A program made the position numbers and the translations under genes. DNA of 64,000 nt from Ephydatia muelleri (taxonomy: Eukaryota > Porifera > Demospongiae > Spongillida > Spongillidae): contig JABACO010000104.1 of the NCBI GenBank assembly GCA_013339895.1, positions 44,127 through 108,126 of the forward strand, given 5' to 3'. The notes beneath the pieces are model-generated. The model was not told the origin of the DNA. It saw nothing but the letters and a program-made list of their open reading frames with translations, and ran no database searches. Positions 22,335 to 35,557 of this stretch are shown here, in pieces; the stretch's first letter is position 1; the number at the start of each line of letters is the position of its first letter.

Positions 22335-25300
22335 TTAATATATAATATCGGGATCCCATGCTTTGTTGACAGCAGTGCATGGTTTCAACGGCTGACGTTT
22401 ATTACATGACTTGCAGCATCTTTTTAGCTCGGCACACTGTAACACGAAGATAAGGCTCACAGCTGGTAGAATGGCCACAAGTACAATGGCAAGAAGGTAA
22501 AAGATCTGGGATACATTCGCTTTAACTTGAGTATCACAATTCACACTTGTATCCAAAGTACCACTTTCTGAATATAATTTAAAACACGTAAAGCTCAATC
22601 CAATGGAATTGAGGGATTTAGCATTTAATGCAAATGCTACAAAGGCCACGGATCCAAGAAGAGTGAAATAGCAAAAGAGAACTAGTAGCTTTTTCTCTGC
22701 GGTTCCAAAATAGATTTTACTTTTGGAAGTTTTCTTGTTGAAATTGTGCTGTTAAAAAGAATTGCATAGCGTTATACTACTGTATCACTCAAAATCTCCA
22801 TATAGAATGAATTTACCTTGATAACTGTCAACAGGACCACAAATATTAGTGACACGCCAGTAGCACCTATTATGCTCATAGGGAGTGCTAATGTGTAGTA
22901 AGCAACATCGCTGTTCTTTGATACACAAAATGAAGGAGGATGACTGCCTATTGTAAACCCTCCCGTCAAAAAGCTCATGATGACTGGAATTGTAGGTATG
23001 AAAACAGCCAAAAGCACAACCAATACATGGGTAGTTCTCTTTTTTTCACAATGTCTTGCATGAAATGGAAACTTTATTTTCCAGAATAAAATAAACACAT
23101 GACTTAACCACAAGATGGATAAATGAAGAATCGTGTAGTAGTATACAGAACCTGGAATAGAAGTGTAAATAATAAAATAGGGACAATTAGCAAAATAAAT
23201 TAGCCTTTCTGCGTGACATGTGTGTGGTTGTGATACATTGGTCGCATCAAATGCACGTAACTGCACTTTTTCAATGAGCAAAGCATGCACACTTTTGCAT
23301 GCAGCAACACTTTGAACCAGCAGCATACTTGGATCTAGTGATTTGTCATTGTCATGCCTGTAACTACACGTGTGCTGTCATTAACTTGGCTCCTGTCTAA
23401 CTATTTCCTGTATTTTGATGGTTTGAGCAACCATTGCGATCACTTAATTTTACCATACAAGAGAAGGTTTTATCTAATACTACATTAGTTCAATGTTCTG
23501 ATCACTGATGCAGATACACTTTATCAGTAATTTGCAGCACCAATCACAGGGTCACTCAATTTGAGGCAATAATTTCTGATGATCACTTAGGCTATGCAGT
23601 AATACATACAATACAAGGAAACCATCCATGACAACTCCTATGTGTACAATGCAACTTAGAATCCTCACTTTATCTGGCAATGTAAAGTGCATGCACTCCT
23701 TAAATAAAGGCTTTTAATTTAGATAGCATAATGCATTCACCTGTTATTTCATTAGTTTATAATTGTAGCACACCATCTTATCATACACTAAAATATCAAT
23801 AATCAATCACTTACTTACCTAACACTTCAGGCCATGAGTTTTAAATAGCTTTGCTAGGCTGTTGAAATTGGTAATCTTTTAAGTTGCGTTAATTCACTTT
23901 GAATGTTGATTCAACATGCAGTTCAACAATGGTAGAATTACAAAAAACTGCACTTTTCTTACTGTAAACTGCTGAGATATTCAACTTAATAATTCACCGA
24001 GTTACATTCTAGATGAATATGATGCTATCCCAATAGTTGTTAACTGAGCAGTAGTCAGACATGGGCTAATAGTTAACTGAGCAGTACTCAGACATGGGCT
24101 AATAGTTGTTAACTGAGCAGTACTCAGACATGGGTTAACTGAGCAGTACTCAGACATGGGCTAATAGTTGTTAACTGAGCAGTATTCAGACATGGGCTAA
24201 TAGTTAACTGAGCAGTACTCAGACATGGGCTAATAGTTAACTGAGCAGTACTCAGACATGGGCTAATAGTTAACTAAGCAGTACTCAGACATGGGCTAAA
24301 ATTTTGACTACAAGTCACGAAATCTAGCTTGTGATTCAGGCAAGCACTATAACTGGAGCAATTTCGACATAGATATTGTATTACGGTGCAGCTGTATAGT
24401 GCACATACGATATGTTGAGCACTCATTGACAAATTGGAAGGCCTTTCATATACATGCATTATAATTGTTTCATACTGAACCTTTTTACTCCTTCTAGTTT
24501 ATCTCAGAGCTCTGAACACCCCAGAAAATATTAAAATGACAGAAAACATGTCAATTTTCTTTTGTAATTTGTTTTAACAAGAAATGATATTCTCGTGTAT
24601 TACATGTAATTAAAGTCTTTGGGATGCATGGAAATGATAAAATATTATCATAAATGTAGTGCGTACATGTAATTATAGCACAAGTCTTGTGGCTAGCAGT
24701 ACAAAATTGACACATTGCATTGGTCAGTGGTTGGCAAATTACAACAAACCTATTTGTTTAGTAAGAATTAAATGCCTCAACTTTTGCACAGTGCTATCAT
24801 ACTACGACGGTATTTAATTATGCAATGTGTATATTTTTCACATAATCGATTATCAGAGTACCTAAACCAGCATATAAATAAATTGTACATAGTATGTACA
24901 TTTGGAAATAAATAAGCGTCTTTTGGTACACCCAGTTATTCATCTTTTGTTCAATTTCTAATGCATCACAATAATTAGTGATTTTATGGAATTCATTGAA
25001 CAGTGATTCAGTTATGCTGAGATTTCCTATTAATTATTAGTTATGCAGTACACAGCAATGCAGCTGTTCTTATTGTCTGGGTTTACCTGCAAGTGAACAA
25101 AATGGAGTTGGTGTATCGAAAGCTTTTAATAAATCATCAGAACTGCAAAAGAAGTACGTCCGGTCAGTAAATGATGTTAGGATGATGGAAACTGGAGAAA
25201 GATGCAAACAAATAAAACGCTGATTGATTAGAAACCATCATCGTACACATTGAAAAGTAAATCTAAAAAACTTCTCTACCGAGAAAGTGATCTGTAGGAT

Positions 25301-28095
25301 GTAGGATTGGTGGTGCAATAAGCATGGAAACAAGGTACAGTACTGTTACAGCGGTATTGATAGAGTAACGATTCGCTAACTCGCGAGTAACTCGTGTGAA
25401 CTCGGCAAGAACACTTAACCCTAAACGTAACCTCACACTCAATTCTCATAATCACATCCCAATTTTACATAACACATAGCATATCTGTTACATAACCGTC
25501 TCTGTTCAGAGAATACATTCTTGTATTGTGGTTTTAAAACAAAATACCCACATGCTTACCTTCCGGTACTAAGCTCACATTCATATAAACAATAATTATG
25601 TTAGGAAACACTAACCTGAAGGGGAAAAAAAGAAGTAAATTTACACAAATTAATAGATCCCACATTACATTCTTTTTCGGCCAATGTAAGACAGTATCAT
25701 AACAAGTATTCCAAATCCAAGCCCTGCAACAGTTGATATGACAACTATCACTACCACTGCTTCAGCCATTTCATCAGTAATCTTTTTCCATCGACCACAC
25801 TGCGGTACACATGTTCCATTACTGGGGATGAACGTATCTTTGCAAGTGCTATTTGTCTGAGTAATCGCAACTGATCTGTAAAGCCCTGAATGAACATATA
25901 AAACTTCAATATAAATGACCCAACAGTAAGAAGGATTAATACCTTTACAAACACTGTCAGCTGTTTCATTGAAACTTTCACAATCAGGAAGCCTTTTCAA
26001 TATATTTGAAAAGGCTAATGCTTTATTCCATACTTCTTTGCATACTACTGTGCTGATCTCAATACACTGATTTCTGCTTGGTTTATGAGCTTTACCAATT
26101 TCATCACACAGTGGGAAAAGCTGCAGACACATGAATGGAATGAAGGAGGATCTGCATGCCTCACTAGCACCAAGAAAGTCCAGGTCTTGGATTAAGGATG
26201 TAGCAGTCATCCCATTCTCCACTTGGTCCACATATGATGGAATGGCCACATTGATGCTATGTTGTTGCACTCCAGAAAAGCAAGCCTTAGATTGATTTAA
26301 TGCCTGAAGGCAAACTGATTTCGTGTAAGGCAAACAGCCAGTTTCATTCTAGAGCACAGAAATAATATGTGCAGTTATAGTTTGCTATTAGTAGCACTTA
26401 TGAAATTTGTAACAACATTAGCATCAGAGCTGTAACAAAAGACTTTGATAATTGTGATAGGTAGTGATCGGCATGTGCGATAGCGTAGGTAGTGTTCGGC
26501 ATCCATGTGTTATTATTTAAAGGGAGCGTAGTTGCTTTAAACTATACTTACTGCCGCCTAAGACAACCCAGAAGGATGGTTTTTAACCTGTTTTGAAATA
26601 TTGAAATGTGTTCTTTGAGGCTCTGTATTATGTTGAAAGTGCGGTTGCCGAACACTCCCTATACTGCCGACCATACCTCACATTACCCTACTATGTAAAT
26701 AAAAGTTACCCCTATGAGGACACAATGCATGCATGGAGAAACAATCCTTTATACAGAAGTGTACTCGATTTGTCTGTGTATGTTACTGGCCAGATTCACC
26801 TGATTGTAAAGATTAGTGTAATCTATGTACATTAGTAATGTTTGTACAATAAGTGTATATTGATTATTAGTAAGTGTATGTGCATCAAGTATTGCTGGTG
26901 GTGCATGTTGTGTATTTGGTGTGTGAGTGTGTGTGTGTGTGTGTGTGTGTATGTGTTCGTCTGCCCTATTGTTTGTCAGATTGACAGCCTGTAGCTGTTC
27001 TGTTTGTGTTTGTGTTCATTGAGTGGCACTCTCCCTCCTCCCAGAACAAAGATACACACACCCGAAACAGAGTTTTTGGCATGCTTCAATAAGTACACAA
27101 CTTCCCTCCCTCCCTCTCTCCCTCACTCTCTCCCTCCCTCTCTCCCTCCCTCTCTCCCTCCCTCCCTCCCCCCTCCCTCCCTCCCTCCCTCCCTCCCTCC
27201 CCCCCTCCCTCCCTCCCTCCCTCCCTCCCTTTCTCCCTCCCTCCCATTTACGTGATTGAACAGTAAAAATCGCCCGTGTCTGATTTTAATGTTCAATCAC
27301 ACAATGATTTTACAGCAGATTATAGAATTCTTTATAACATCAAAACTTGATTCGACCCATTTTCATTTCTGTGATCCTATTCAAAACTTGACCCGCTCTA
27401 TAGCCGTCTAGCTGACCCGATTCGATACCTAATGCGCACGCACACGTACAAGCACACGCAGCTACAATTGAACCAGAGATAATATATTAGAATATGATCT
27501 CTGATTGAACTTCCTTAGCCGTGAAAACGCAACTACCTTCCTTATCCGTGATTGCAATCAATGGATTTGTCATGTGTGCATGCCTCCTGTTTTGTACATT
27601 AAACTTATAGGAATCACGGCCCTAACTTGCCCCCTCCATCCCCGCCCCCCACGCGCATTTTTAGCTATTAGTAAAATATAAGACTTGTGTGTATGATTTA
27701 AAGTTGCGCCATGCTCTGTTTGCATGGATTTCGTTTGGCTATTCGAATGTACAGTACACATAAGCAACTCATACACGACCGAGAGGGTTCGTATTAAGCG
27801 GTTTATATACACTAAGCATCGTTTTTCACAAGCCCACCAGGACTGGAAAACAACGGGGGATTTTTTCATGACAAGACAGCACTGAGAGATGTATTGTGAA
27901 CATTAAACGTACCTTATTATGTAGTGGGAGTATGAAATTGTCAGCGTATAGAGGAAGGAAGTACACCAAAGAAGGTACCGACAGCAATCCCCATATGATA
28001 GCGATTCCGATTGATGTAATCATCATGGTTACCATTCTCCATTTCCACTGTCTCCTTTCGGGCTGATGTACTTCGAGGGTCAATCGATCTTCCAT
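22335..28095 (-). CDS. Frizzled-like seven-transmembrane receptor with cysteine-rich domain
   Basis: I assembled seven exons: 28095-27913, 26348-25943, 25885-25669, 25615-25560, 25191-25087, 23151-22817 and 22748-22335. Every junction has GT/AG and matching phase, giving about 571 residues. A signal peptide follows Met21 (IGIAIIWGLL). Residues about 65-190 form a Frizzled-type cysteine-rich domain (EACRSSFIPFMCLQLFPLC, then CIEISTVVCKEVW). The first helix is AVVVIVVISTVAGLGFGI; a second starts RMLVFPNIIIVYMNVSLV. The loop TPTPFCSLAG runs into helices 3-5 and GGFTIGSHPPSFC; helices 6 and 7 are in the last exon. The family are plasma-membrane receptors, in animals usually for Wnt. The Wnt-relay motif KTxxxW after helix 7 is not seen (tail QCAELKRCCKSCNKR), so canonical Dishevelled coupling is doubtful. 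Intron sizes run from 55 bp to 1.9 kb. Ligand and role are unknown. Confidence 0.8.
24040..24297. repeat. ~30-35 bp minisatellite in a receptor intron
   Basis: About eight tandem copies of a unit containing CTGAGCAGTACTCAGACATG and GGGCTAATAGTT, with length variants that lack GTT. It lies in intron 5 of the Frizzled-like gene. Confidence 0.9.
26925..27245. repeat. (GT)n and (CCCT)n tracts in receptor intron 1
   Basis: A GT run near 26928-26951 and a long CCCT-rich tract at about 27100-27245. Proline/serine/leucine open frames over the latter are composition artefacts. Confidence 0.9.
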
Positions 28096-28156
28096 TGAGG
28101 ACGACGTAAGAGCCCGCGTATTACTCTGTACCAGTGTGCTGCGGAGGTCAGTGAAT

Positions 28157-29170
28157 CAGGGGGCGGATCCAGAATTTGAATACAATTAGGTACTTATAAA
28201 TGTAAGTAGCACCCAGCACGTTTACGTCAGTTTGGTCTGAGTACGAGACCCCGCCCGCAAAATAATTATGGTAGTGACTACAGGTAGGTACGATAGCAGC
28301 AGCTACATATAAACTGCACAGCAATTGCGCTTCGCAAATTAAGCGTCACTCATTTTCTGTTATCTCGGCGGGAGCAGGAGGTTCTGCTTTCTGATGCAGG
28401 TGCTTGCAGTGGGGTCTGGAGCTTCGTCCTAGCCACTTTTTATATTTCTGCATTTATTTATCTTGCTCGAAATTGAACATACTTTTGACAGTACTATCAA
28501 AACAACTGATTTGCTGACACAAAATTAAAAATTAGCAAAGGCAACAGTTACATGTACTGATGTCAAGTTCAACTCTAATTAACTAAACGATCATTCTACG
28601 ATGGTGGCGATGTCCTACTTCTTCAGGGTCAATATCCACTTCTCTATGACATTTGAGCAGAACTAAACTATATTCACCCTGTCTTTCCCCCTGGTGCTTC
28701 GTAAAGCAGTTTTAAGATGCCTTAGAAGGCTCTCACATTCACAACTTGTCACAGGAAGAGTAGCAGTGTCACTTCGACTAGCGACTGTGTTGTGCAGGAT
28801 TCAGATATCCTAGTGTGCACAGTGTTGTTTTCATCCATGGTCTGGGGTGCTAGTCTTGTCTGTGGGTATTGCAGAGCCCACTAGCATTAGATTTATGAAG
28901 TAAAAGTTAATGTGTACGATCGTCTTAAAAGGGAACTTGTTGCAGAGCGATTCTCACCAAAATAAACTGCATCAAATCCATCCCATGCTTCTTTACTTTC
29001 GTTGGAACGCTACCTTGCGTGGTGCTCTTTGAACTTTAGAATGTGTCAATTGCGTATTTAATTTTTCATAGTTAATTATTCATAACTGTTCATAACTGGT
29101 CTGGCCGAGGGGGGGGAGGGGGGGGTGGGGGCAAAGACCCCCCTCCCTCCCCCCTCTGGATCTGCCTCTG
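28157..29170 (-). mobile_element. Degraded hAT transposon
   Basis: The left end CAGGGGGCGGATCCAGA and the right end TCTGGATCTGCCTCTG are imperfect inverted repeats of hAT type. The G- and C-runs at 29108-29155 lie just inside the right end. The transposase relic inside is on the minus strand. No target duplication could be found. Confidence 0.65.
28612..28812 (-). pseudogene. hAT transposase dimerisation-domain relic
   Basis: The minus strand reads LPVTSCECESLLRHLKTALR, the conserved hAT C-terminal block (usually LPVTSCEAERSFS..RRLKT), followed by RSTRGKDRVN and an in-frame stop. Only this domain is recognisable. Confidence 0.75.
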
Positions 29171-29779
29171 CGGTCCTGTCACGCCGTAAATGGTTCACGC
29201 CGCATGTGGTCTATCTGCGGTGTCGTAATTGGTCCCCCTGGACCAATGACAGTTGCTTTAGATGCCCCCCTCTGTGATGTAGTTTGTCTCCCCGTCAATC
29301 TTGATCAATAAGGTTATATTTAAACCTTTGCTGACGCCCAGCTTTCATACACATTTACAATTGCACAGGTGTATGAGTTCATTGTGATCATATCGCCCAT
29401 ACATGTACATACATAGCTGGTCATCTTGCTTTTATTTTTTAATTGAATTTTACTATACACTAAAAATCGGTCTGATGATAATAGGTGGGCTTTAACCCTC
29501 GCCTTGGCCACTTCATAGTAGTCTGCTGCTGGACACTAAGTTACACTGTAAATGGTTTTGGAACTATCATGGCCACACCTCATTGCTACTTTATTTAATT
29601 CATTCTCTGTAGCCATCAAATATGTGCAAACACAGTTCCTTCATCTAAACTTTCATCGTAATTTCGAATATCCCGTACGCGCAAGCTAGCGCTTTATTTT
29701 TTCTTTCACCATGCAAATCTCGAATCTATTTTATACTAATAATCGGCATAGATTGCCACAGTTCGGTCACAGTTATTGA
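29171..29779. other. Gene-free spacer
   Basis: No coding or RNA feature is recognised between the hAT end and the next zinc-motif fragment. Confidence 0.4.
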
Positions 29780-30058
29780 ATAGATCAGCACAGCGCTAAG
29801 GTCCAGCAACGCTGTAGAGTGTGTGGAAGCCTTTTGAAAAGAGAAAGAGGCCATCATATAAGTGTACAGAATTTTCTGAACGCCTCAGTGAGTAGTGTCT
29901 TCAGCATTCACATTACTAATGATCTACCCGCAATTCACGTGTTTGCACAAATAGCAAAACAATACAGGGTGGATCTCGAGAAGATAATTGGTATTTGCAT
30001 GGTGACAGAAATAAAAAATGTGGCACGTTCTAAATCATGTGTTCACCTCACCTATTGA
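29780..30058 (+). pseudogene. CRVCG zinc-module fragment (possible RAG1-N-terminus-like)
   Basis: The open frame reads QQRCRVCGSLLKRERGHH, then VFSIHITNDLPAIHVFAQIA. A CRVCG pair, a spacer and a D-P-x-IH motif recur at 40066-40230 in this window. I associate this pattern with invertebrate proteins resembling the N-terminal part of RAG1 and of N-RAG-TP-like mobile elements. That association is from memory and tentative. The expected second Cys pair (IHP..FC..C) is not present in frame, so the fragment is broken or spliced there. No recombinase core is nearby. Confidence 0.35.
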
Positions 30059-31561
30059 TATGCTAGCTAATGCTGCGTACTTCCCTACGACAATGGTGTA
30101 AAGGAAACGCAATAAAGCGCTTGCGCGTACGGTATTTTCTAAACTACGAAGAAAGTTTATATGAAAGAACTGTGTTTGCACATATTTGATGCCTACGGAG
30201 AATGGATATGGCTCGCTCAAAAAGTAGCATTGATAATGAGGTGTGGATTATTGTAGGTGTGGATTATTGTATTGTTCCAAAACCATTTACGGTATAACCT
30301 AGTGTCCAGCCCGAGGCGAGGATTTAATATGTTCAATTGAAACCTTGACGACCATTAATGGTCAAGATGGCGTCGGTAACCTCATTTCAACCGAACCAGA
30401 AAAATCTATGTAATGAAGAAAAAAAAACTATTGGCATGAACAAGTGCACCACTCTACTCCAAATCATAATAAAGGGTGGCAACTCAACTTGTCGTTAAGA
30501 GTTAATTTTAAAAATCAGTGGAATACAATAATTAGATTAGATTTTGTGTACATGTACATGTCATACATTTATATAATAGCTTTAATTCTAGCTTTTTTTT
30601 TTTGAATAAATGACAAACATTACTACTTAAAAATTCAACACAAATTCAAATTACAGTACCCCTGTGTAATAGCAATGAAAATCATGCGGCCTTTTAGCAC
30701 ACTCTAGTATTGCATATGTAAATAATTGTTGTTTGAAAGATTTCGAGCGACTGAGGTAATCATAGTCCATAGAGCAGAGACCGTGCGCGTCCTCGGATAT
30801 CGGGGCATTAGTGGATAACCAAAGTGGTAAGGCAATAAGTTAACACCATCACTTTACTGGTGACCGCCGATTCTGCATATGTCAAGTTTTATAGTATGTT
30901 TATCCGCGTGAACGAATGCTTTGCATTGAAGTTCGAATTATTTTGCATGCTTGTTGTATTTACATTGTAATAGCTGTAAGGTAAATGTACTCTTTTCATA
31001 GCTGCTTATGTGATTAGCTCTTGTTGCATATCGAGAAATCTATCGCCCAACATCGGTGGTCATCTTGCGTTTTATATCAAATTGAATTCTAAATTATCTC
31101 ATAAAATTCTAAAAATCGATTTTAATGTATGCTGTTATTTTCACTGCAATAGAGTTAAGCAATGTTATGCGAAAATCAAGGCAAGAATCTAATTACTACC
31201 GCATCTAATTATAAATTCAGCTTCGTTTATTAATGAATTTTCGGATTGAATAACTACACACATGATCACGTGCAGTACACAGCCAGCTTTTTTCATCAAC
31301 GAATCACGTGCGTAATGAATTCGCCAGTGATTCGTGGGCGATATCGCAGGCGTAATTGAAGCGTTAGGCAACGGACGTGATTCATCTTTATGAGTCGTAT
31401 GTGATTCGCTCGACCTAGACCACGCCCAAAATGAAGTAGTACCGTAACAGCTTCAAAATGAATCGGTTGTGATAATTTAGTTTGATTCGGTCGAAAAAGC
31501 AATCGTCACTGTTAGGGCGCTTAGTATCTCCATGCGATTCTGACTGCTTGACCACTTCGTC
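30059..31561. other. Gene-free AT-rich stretch
   Basis: No gene is recognised. GTGATTCG-like motifs recur around 31300-31420, which suggests an old repeat, but no ends could be drawn. Confidence 0.4.
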
Positions 31562-32797
31562 TTGGTGGGCGTGGAAAGTCCATTTCTGGGACTCTCACGT
31601 GACCAAATGGCCGAACGTGCAAAATTAAGTTTCCCTACCTATCGAAGTACAACAGGCACCTGGAAAGCGAGCACCACTTACATGTGTTCAGCAGAGTACC
31701 GCTACAGCAAGTTTGGTATGTATATTCGTCTGTGGTACTTTTTATACTATAAGTGAGTGTACAAGCAAAATGCCTAATATAGCCTTGAGTCTAAAGTCTG
31801 GGAACACCCACCCTGGGAAAGTCTCAACCAAGTCCCTCACCTGCATTCAAAACAAATCAATACTTTTCGAATAGCTTTCCCACCTGTGCATTGCTGTACT
31901 TGTTATACATGTACATGTAGGTGGTTCCACATGTCAGTGAGGAAGGACCTGTGCAGGTTCCTCCACGTCCCAGCTTTTTCATTCACGAACCACCACCAAA
32001 TGATTCAGGATACCCTTCATCAATTGACATAGAATCAACAGATTTTGAAGACAATTTAGAGACAGGTATGTTATGTATAAACATGTAGGCTTTTAGTCCT
32101 ACTAAATGATCTGTGTGCTTAGATGTTTTAAGTTCACGTCATCACACGGCAGAACCAGATTTCAGACCATTTTCATCCAGAATCGATGCCATGGCTTATT
32201 TAATTGTTCACAGTCCACATCCAATGGTAGGTATTGTATATTGTAGAGTTATCCCTATCTACGGGTTTATCTTTCATTTAGGGTGAGTTAAACCTAAAGT
32301 TCATCTTCTATACACTAAGGCAATTGCAGCCTTCCCTTCCAAGTGTATATCACTGATGAGGCGTTTTAGGTTGCCAGGGTTTTTACCACCTCAAAGGGTA
32401 TGTCTATTATAACCGAAAATGTATTGTATTACAGTCTGTATTGACCTTCTAGTATTGTACTGCCAAGGGCATACCATACTACATAAATTCGATTCATCAC
32501 ACTCTAAAGATGTGCCTGGCCGCTCCACACATTGCGAACATTCTCTCCCGTTTCCCTGTTAAGCCCAAACGATGTATAAGGTATGTCCACTGGATTGATC
32601 TTATCAGGGAGGTGTTCCATGCATTAGGTTGGAGGAATGATGAGAGATATCATGCACCTATGTGTGTATCACCTGTTGGCAATGTGTTTGGGAAAGATTT
32701 TGTGGAGTTTATGGTAACTGGGAAGAAAGTCACAGGTCCTGTTCACGGCTTCATATGTTTCGAAGAGAAAGTGGGAGTTTTATATAGAGGCTCTTGA
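31562..32797 (+). pseudogene. Multi-exon transposase-like fragment
   Basis: Several plus-strand segments bounded by plausible splice sites are visible. One ends SAEYRYSKFG near 31714, one runs VVPHVSEEGPVQVPPRPSFF at 31921, one contains FSSRIDAMAYLIVHSPHPM at about 32125-32226, and one continues ELNLKFIFYTLRQLQPSLPS from 32284. A last open segment (32510-32797) has RYHAPMCVSPVGNVFGKDFV. Some junctions agree in phase; others need a frameshift or an unseen exon. The RIDAMAYLIVHSPHPM style resembles a large family of TE-encoded proteins in invertebrates, perhaps related to Plavaka/KDZ-type transposases. This is a weak assignment. Confidence 0.35.
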
Positions 32798-33082
32798 ACC
32801 AATGTGGGTCCTGGATAATATCTGGAGTGCAATGCGTACCAGTGAATGCCATTCTGTGTGTGCTACCACAAGCAGGAACATTGGCTGAGCACATATATAA
32901 ACCCGATCAAATCGTCAGAACCACTTCGTTAATGATAACACTGTTTGATATTGACGGACACCAACATGCATACTGTTTGTGCATGTTGAGTTCCTACAGT
33001 GAAGGGCGCGAAAAATGTTACGTTTCGTTTCGTTTGTTAATCGACTAAACGATAAAATGGCTTCCGTTTCGTTCCGTGCATT

Positions 33083-33180
33083 CAGTGGCGGTCTGGCCAG
33101 GGATGCGGGGAGAGGGGGGGAGGGGGGGGGGGGGGGGGGCAAATGCCCCCCCAGCGGACCCCCGAAAGGGGGGCGCCAAA
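33083..33180. mobile_element. hAT-like terminus with G-run hairpin
   Basis: CAGTGGCGGTCTGGCCAG is followed by long G-runs, a short C-run and a GGGGGGCGCC block, the same layout as the left end of the element at 3005. No matching right end is identified, so this is a solo terminus or a badly degraded copy. Confidence 0.45.
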
Positions 33181-33877
33181 ACACCTACCAGCGCAATTTC
33201 AGACCTCTCCGAATAGGCGTTAAAGCTAACGGTGGACCCTAACATTACGTGCAGCGGCCTTCATGGATTATGGGCAATCAACGCGAATCCTGACAACAGT
33301 TCCTCTTGCTACATGTGAATCACAATGTGAATACCAGTACATTCTGGCACCTCCAGCCTCCATGAGGGATGTGGTCTGCAGCAGGATTGTAGGACCAAGC
33401 CCTGGCAGATACTTCTGATATCTTTGCTCTCCACCATACAGAGGTTTTGGTCATCTGGGTCATCATCTCCTACGCACATTCCTACAACAAAGCATCGATC
33501 TGCCCCACGAAGCATAATCAAACTGTAAGAAATTGATCGGATCCTGTCCTTTTATACCGCCTTTAAATTACATACACATTCATTTGGTGCATTTGCTACA
33601 GTGTGTGGGAGGGAATTTCAATATTTGAATACCCTGTGAGTGAAGGCATTAGATCTGCAGGTATGATGAGGCCGGTATTCATGTGCTTGAAGTTTGAGTG
33701 AGTGTCCTCGTGTGTTATGGCTCACATCAGCGAAGGGAAAGAAATTGTCAAAGGAGAGGTCAGCAGGACAGTTAATGATCTTGTAAGCACATTACCATAT
33801 CAAAATAGATCCTGCGGCATTCAAGAGATAAGAGAGAAAGTTTAGTAAGCGATTTCCATGATCTAGCTGTATTACAG
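33181..33877. other. Gene-free spacer
   Basis: No supported gene. Short open frames lack domains or splice context. Confidence 0.4.
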
Positions 33878-34105
33878 GGGCGTATCCAGGATTTCAGCGA
33901 GGGGGGGGGGGGGGGTGCTTAAGGCCAGGCCCCATACGAAAAGCGGGGGGGGGGGGGGGGGGGGCAATTCGCTTCAGGTCCGATACGAAAAGTGGGGGGG
34001 GGCAATTCGCTTCAGGTCCGATACGAGAAGTGGGAGGGGGGGGGGGGGGGCAATTCGCTTCAGGTCCGATACGAAAAGTGGGGGGGGGGGGCGATACCTT
34101 TGTTT
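33878..34105. repeat. G-run minisatellite starting at a hAT-like end
   Basis: CAGGGGCGTATCCAGGATTT is a typical hAT terminus. It is followed by about four units of CAATTCGCTTCAGGTCCGAT plus ACGAAAAGTGG and a variable G-tract. The unit is about 45 bp. Protein frames across it are artefacts. Confidence 0.8.
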
Positions 34106-35557
34106 GGCACAAAGAAAATACTTTATCGATAATTATAAACGGTTACAATCTTGACCAAGGGGGTGCTCAAGCACTTCACACGCGCACGCGAATGAACTTA
34201 AGTACTTTATTTAGACTCGGCTGCACATGAAGATGCCACCATTCTCCACCATCAATCCCCTCCATGCAGATGAGTTAATGTGGGCCTTAATGACGGGGCG
34301 CAAGGTTGCAGAGGTGACTACCACTGTATGGCTGTCCTCCTGCTGAAAAATGAGCTCCTCAATCTCCTTCACAAGCAATGTCTGGAGGGTTCAAGGGTGG
34401 TTCCAGGCTGATTTTCTGCGCTGACCAGTGAGTGCTGACCCCCCCCCCCCCCCCCCCCACTCCCCCCCCCTCCAAGTATGCTATCTTATGGGCCCACAAC
34501 CAGTTCTCCAGTGTCTTCTCACCGAGCTTTGCAAAGGCATCTAAGTTCAGCTACAGTGAAGAGTGGGATAACAGTGTTTAAGCAATTACCGATAAAGATC
34601 AGAATGCTCTCTCACCTTCAAGTGCTCAGTTGTATCGTTGACAGCACTCCAGGGCCCCAACACTTTCCTGGCAGACTGGCCGTTGATGGTCTTCATTGGA
34701 ATGTTGAGCCAGCCAGGGTAGGGTATCTGTGAGTGCCGCTCGATGGCAAGACTCTTAAAGTGCTGAGGCCATCTACCCAAGCCCCTAGCGTAAGGGCCCA
34801 TAGCTCTCTTTCCCCGCTGAGCGTCTATCCTGACAACTGGCCCCATTGGGCGTGTCATCTCGGCAAGGACTGTCGGAAGAAGCACAGATCACTTTGATAC
34901 CGGTCGTTGCAAGCACATTACCAATCTGTTCTGTCCTACCATGTCTGGAGTGTTAGCTGGCTCACCAGTTCGTTGCTCACTGTCCAGATGTGCCTGTCTC
35001 CGGTATTCCTGCTGCTGGACGCAGGCAGGATTGAGTCTGATGCTGCATGTGATCGACTCGGCTGGACATCTCCTTAGGCACTGTTTTCATTCCAACATCG
35101 AACAGAGTGCATTGTTTTCTAGTAGGCTGAACTGCTGTGTGCAGTTGGCCTCGCTATTGAAGTCGTGGTCATCATACATGCATGTATGATTTATCGAGCG
35201 ATTTTGCTGTGGAAATCACACACAAGATCATCAGATGATCTGTTAGTAATTCGAAATGAAAAATCACTGACAAATAATTAAAAAATCACAGTTGGATTTA
35301 ATGTATGATTTTTACAAAGAATCACTTGACATTTCAAATGTATAATCAATCAAAGATTTCTGCCCGATTTTTCATGTGATTCAGCTTGTGAAATCACATG
35401 ATTAATCATACCATAATCATTGCTCTTGATTGTTCAAATGATTTCTCATGTATTCATGAAATATATGAATAATATCAAAACAAAAATGAGGATCATAAAA
35501 ATAATCAGCATACAGGAAAATCGAAGATCAAAAGGATAAGCAAATAATGCTGGAAGA
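34106..35557. other. Stretch without a supported gene
   Basis: A C-run lies at 34440-34470. A minus-strand frame at 34586-34885 (99 residues, with RPMGPVVRIDAQRGKRAMGP) resembles no domain I can name but could be transposon-encoded. 35160-35520 is AT-rich with many short ATGATT and AATCA motifs, like a decayed MITE. Confidence 0.35.

Noticed and set aside
22772..23326. Receptor frame starting at an upstream Met near 23326
   Set aside because: A good acceptor at 23152-23154 joins in phase with the previous exon and continues the transmembrane protein. The upstream open part is intron.
27004..27259. Pro/Ser/Leu-rich protein
   Set aside because: Translation of a CCCT repeat inside a receptor intron.
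34586..34885. 99-residue minus-strand frame as a gene
   Set aside because: No recognised domain, no splice or start support, and located in repeat-rich DNA; mentioned only in the gap entry.
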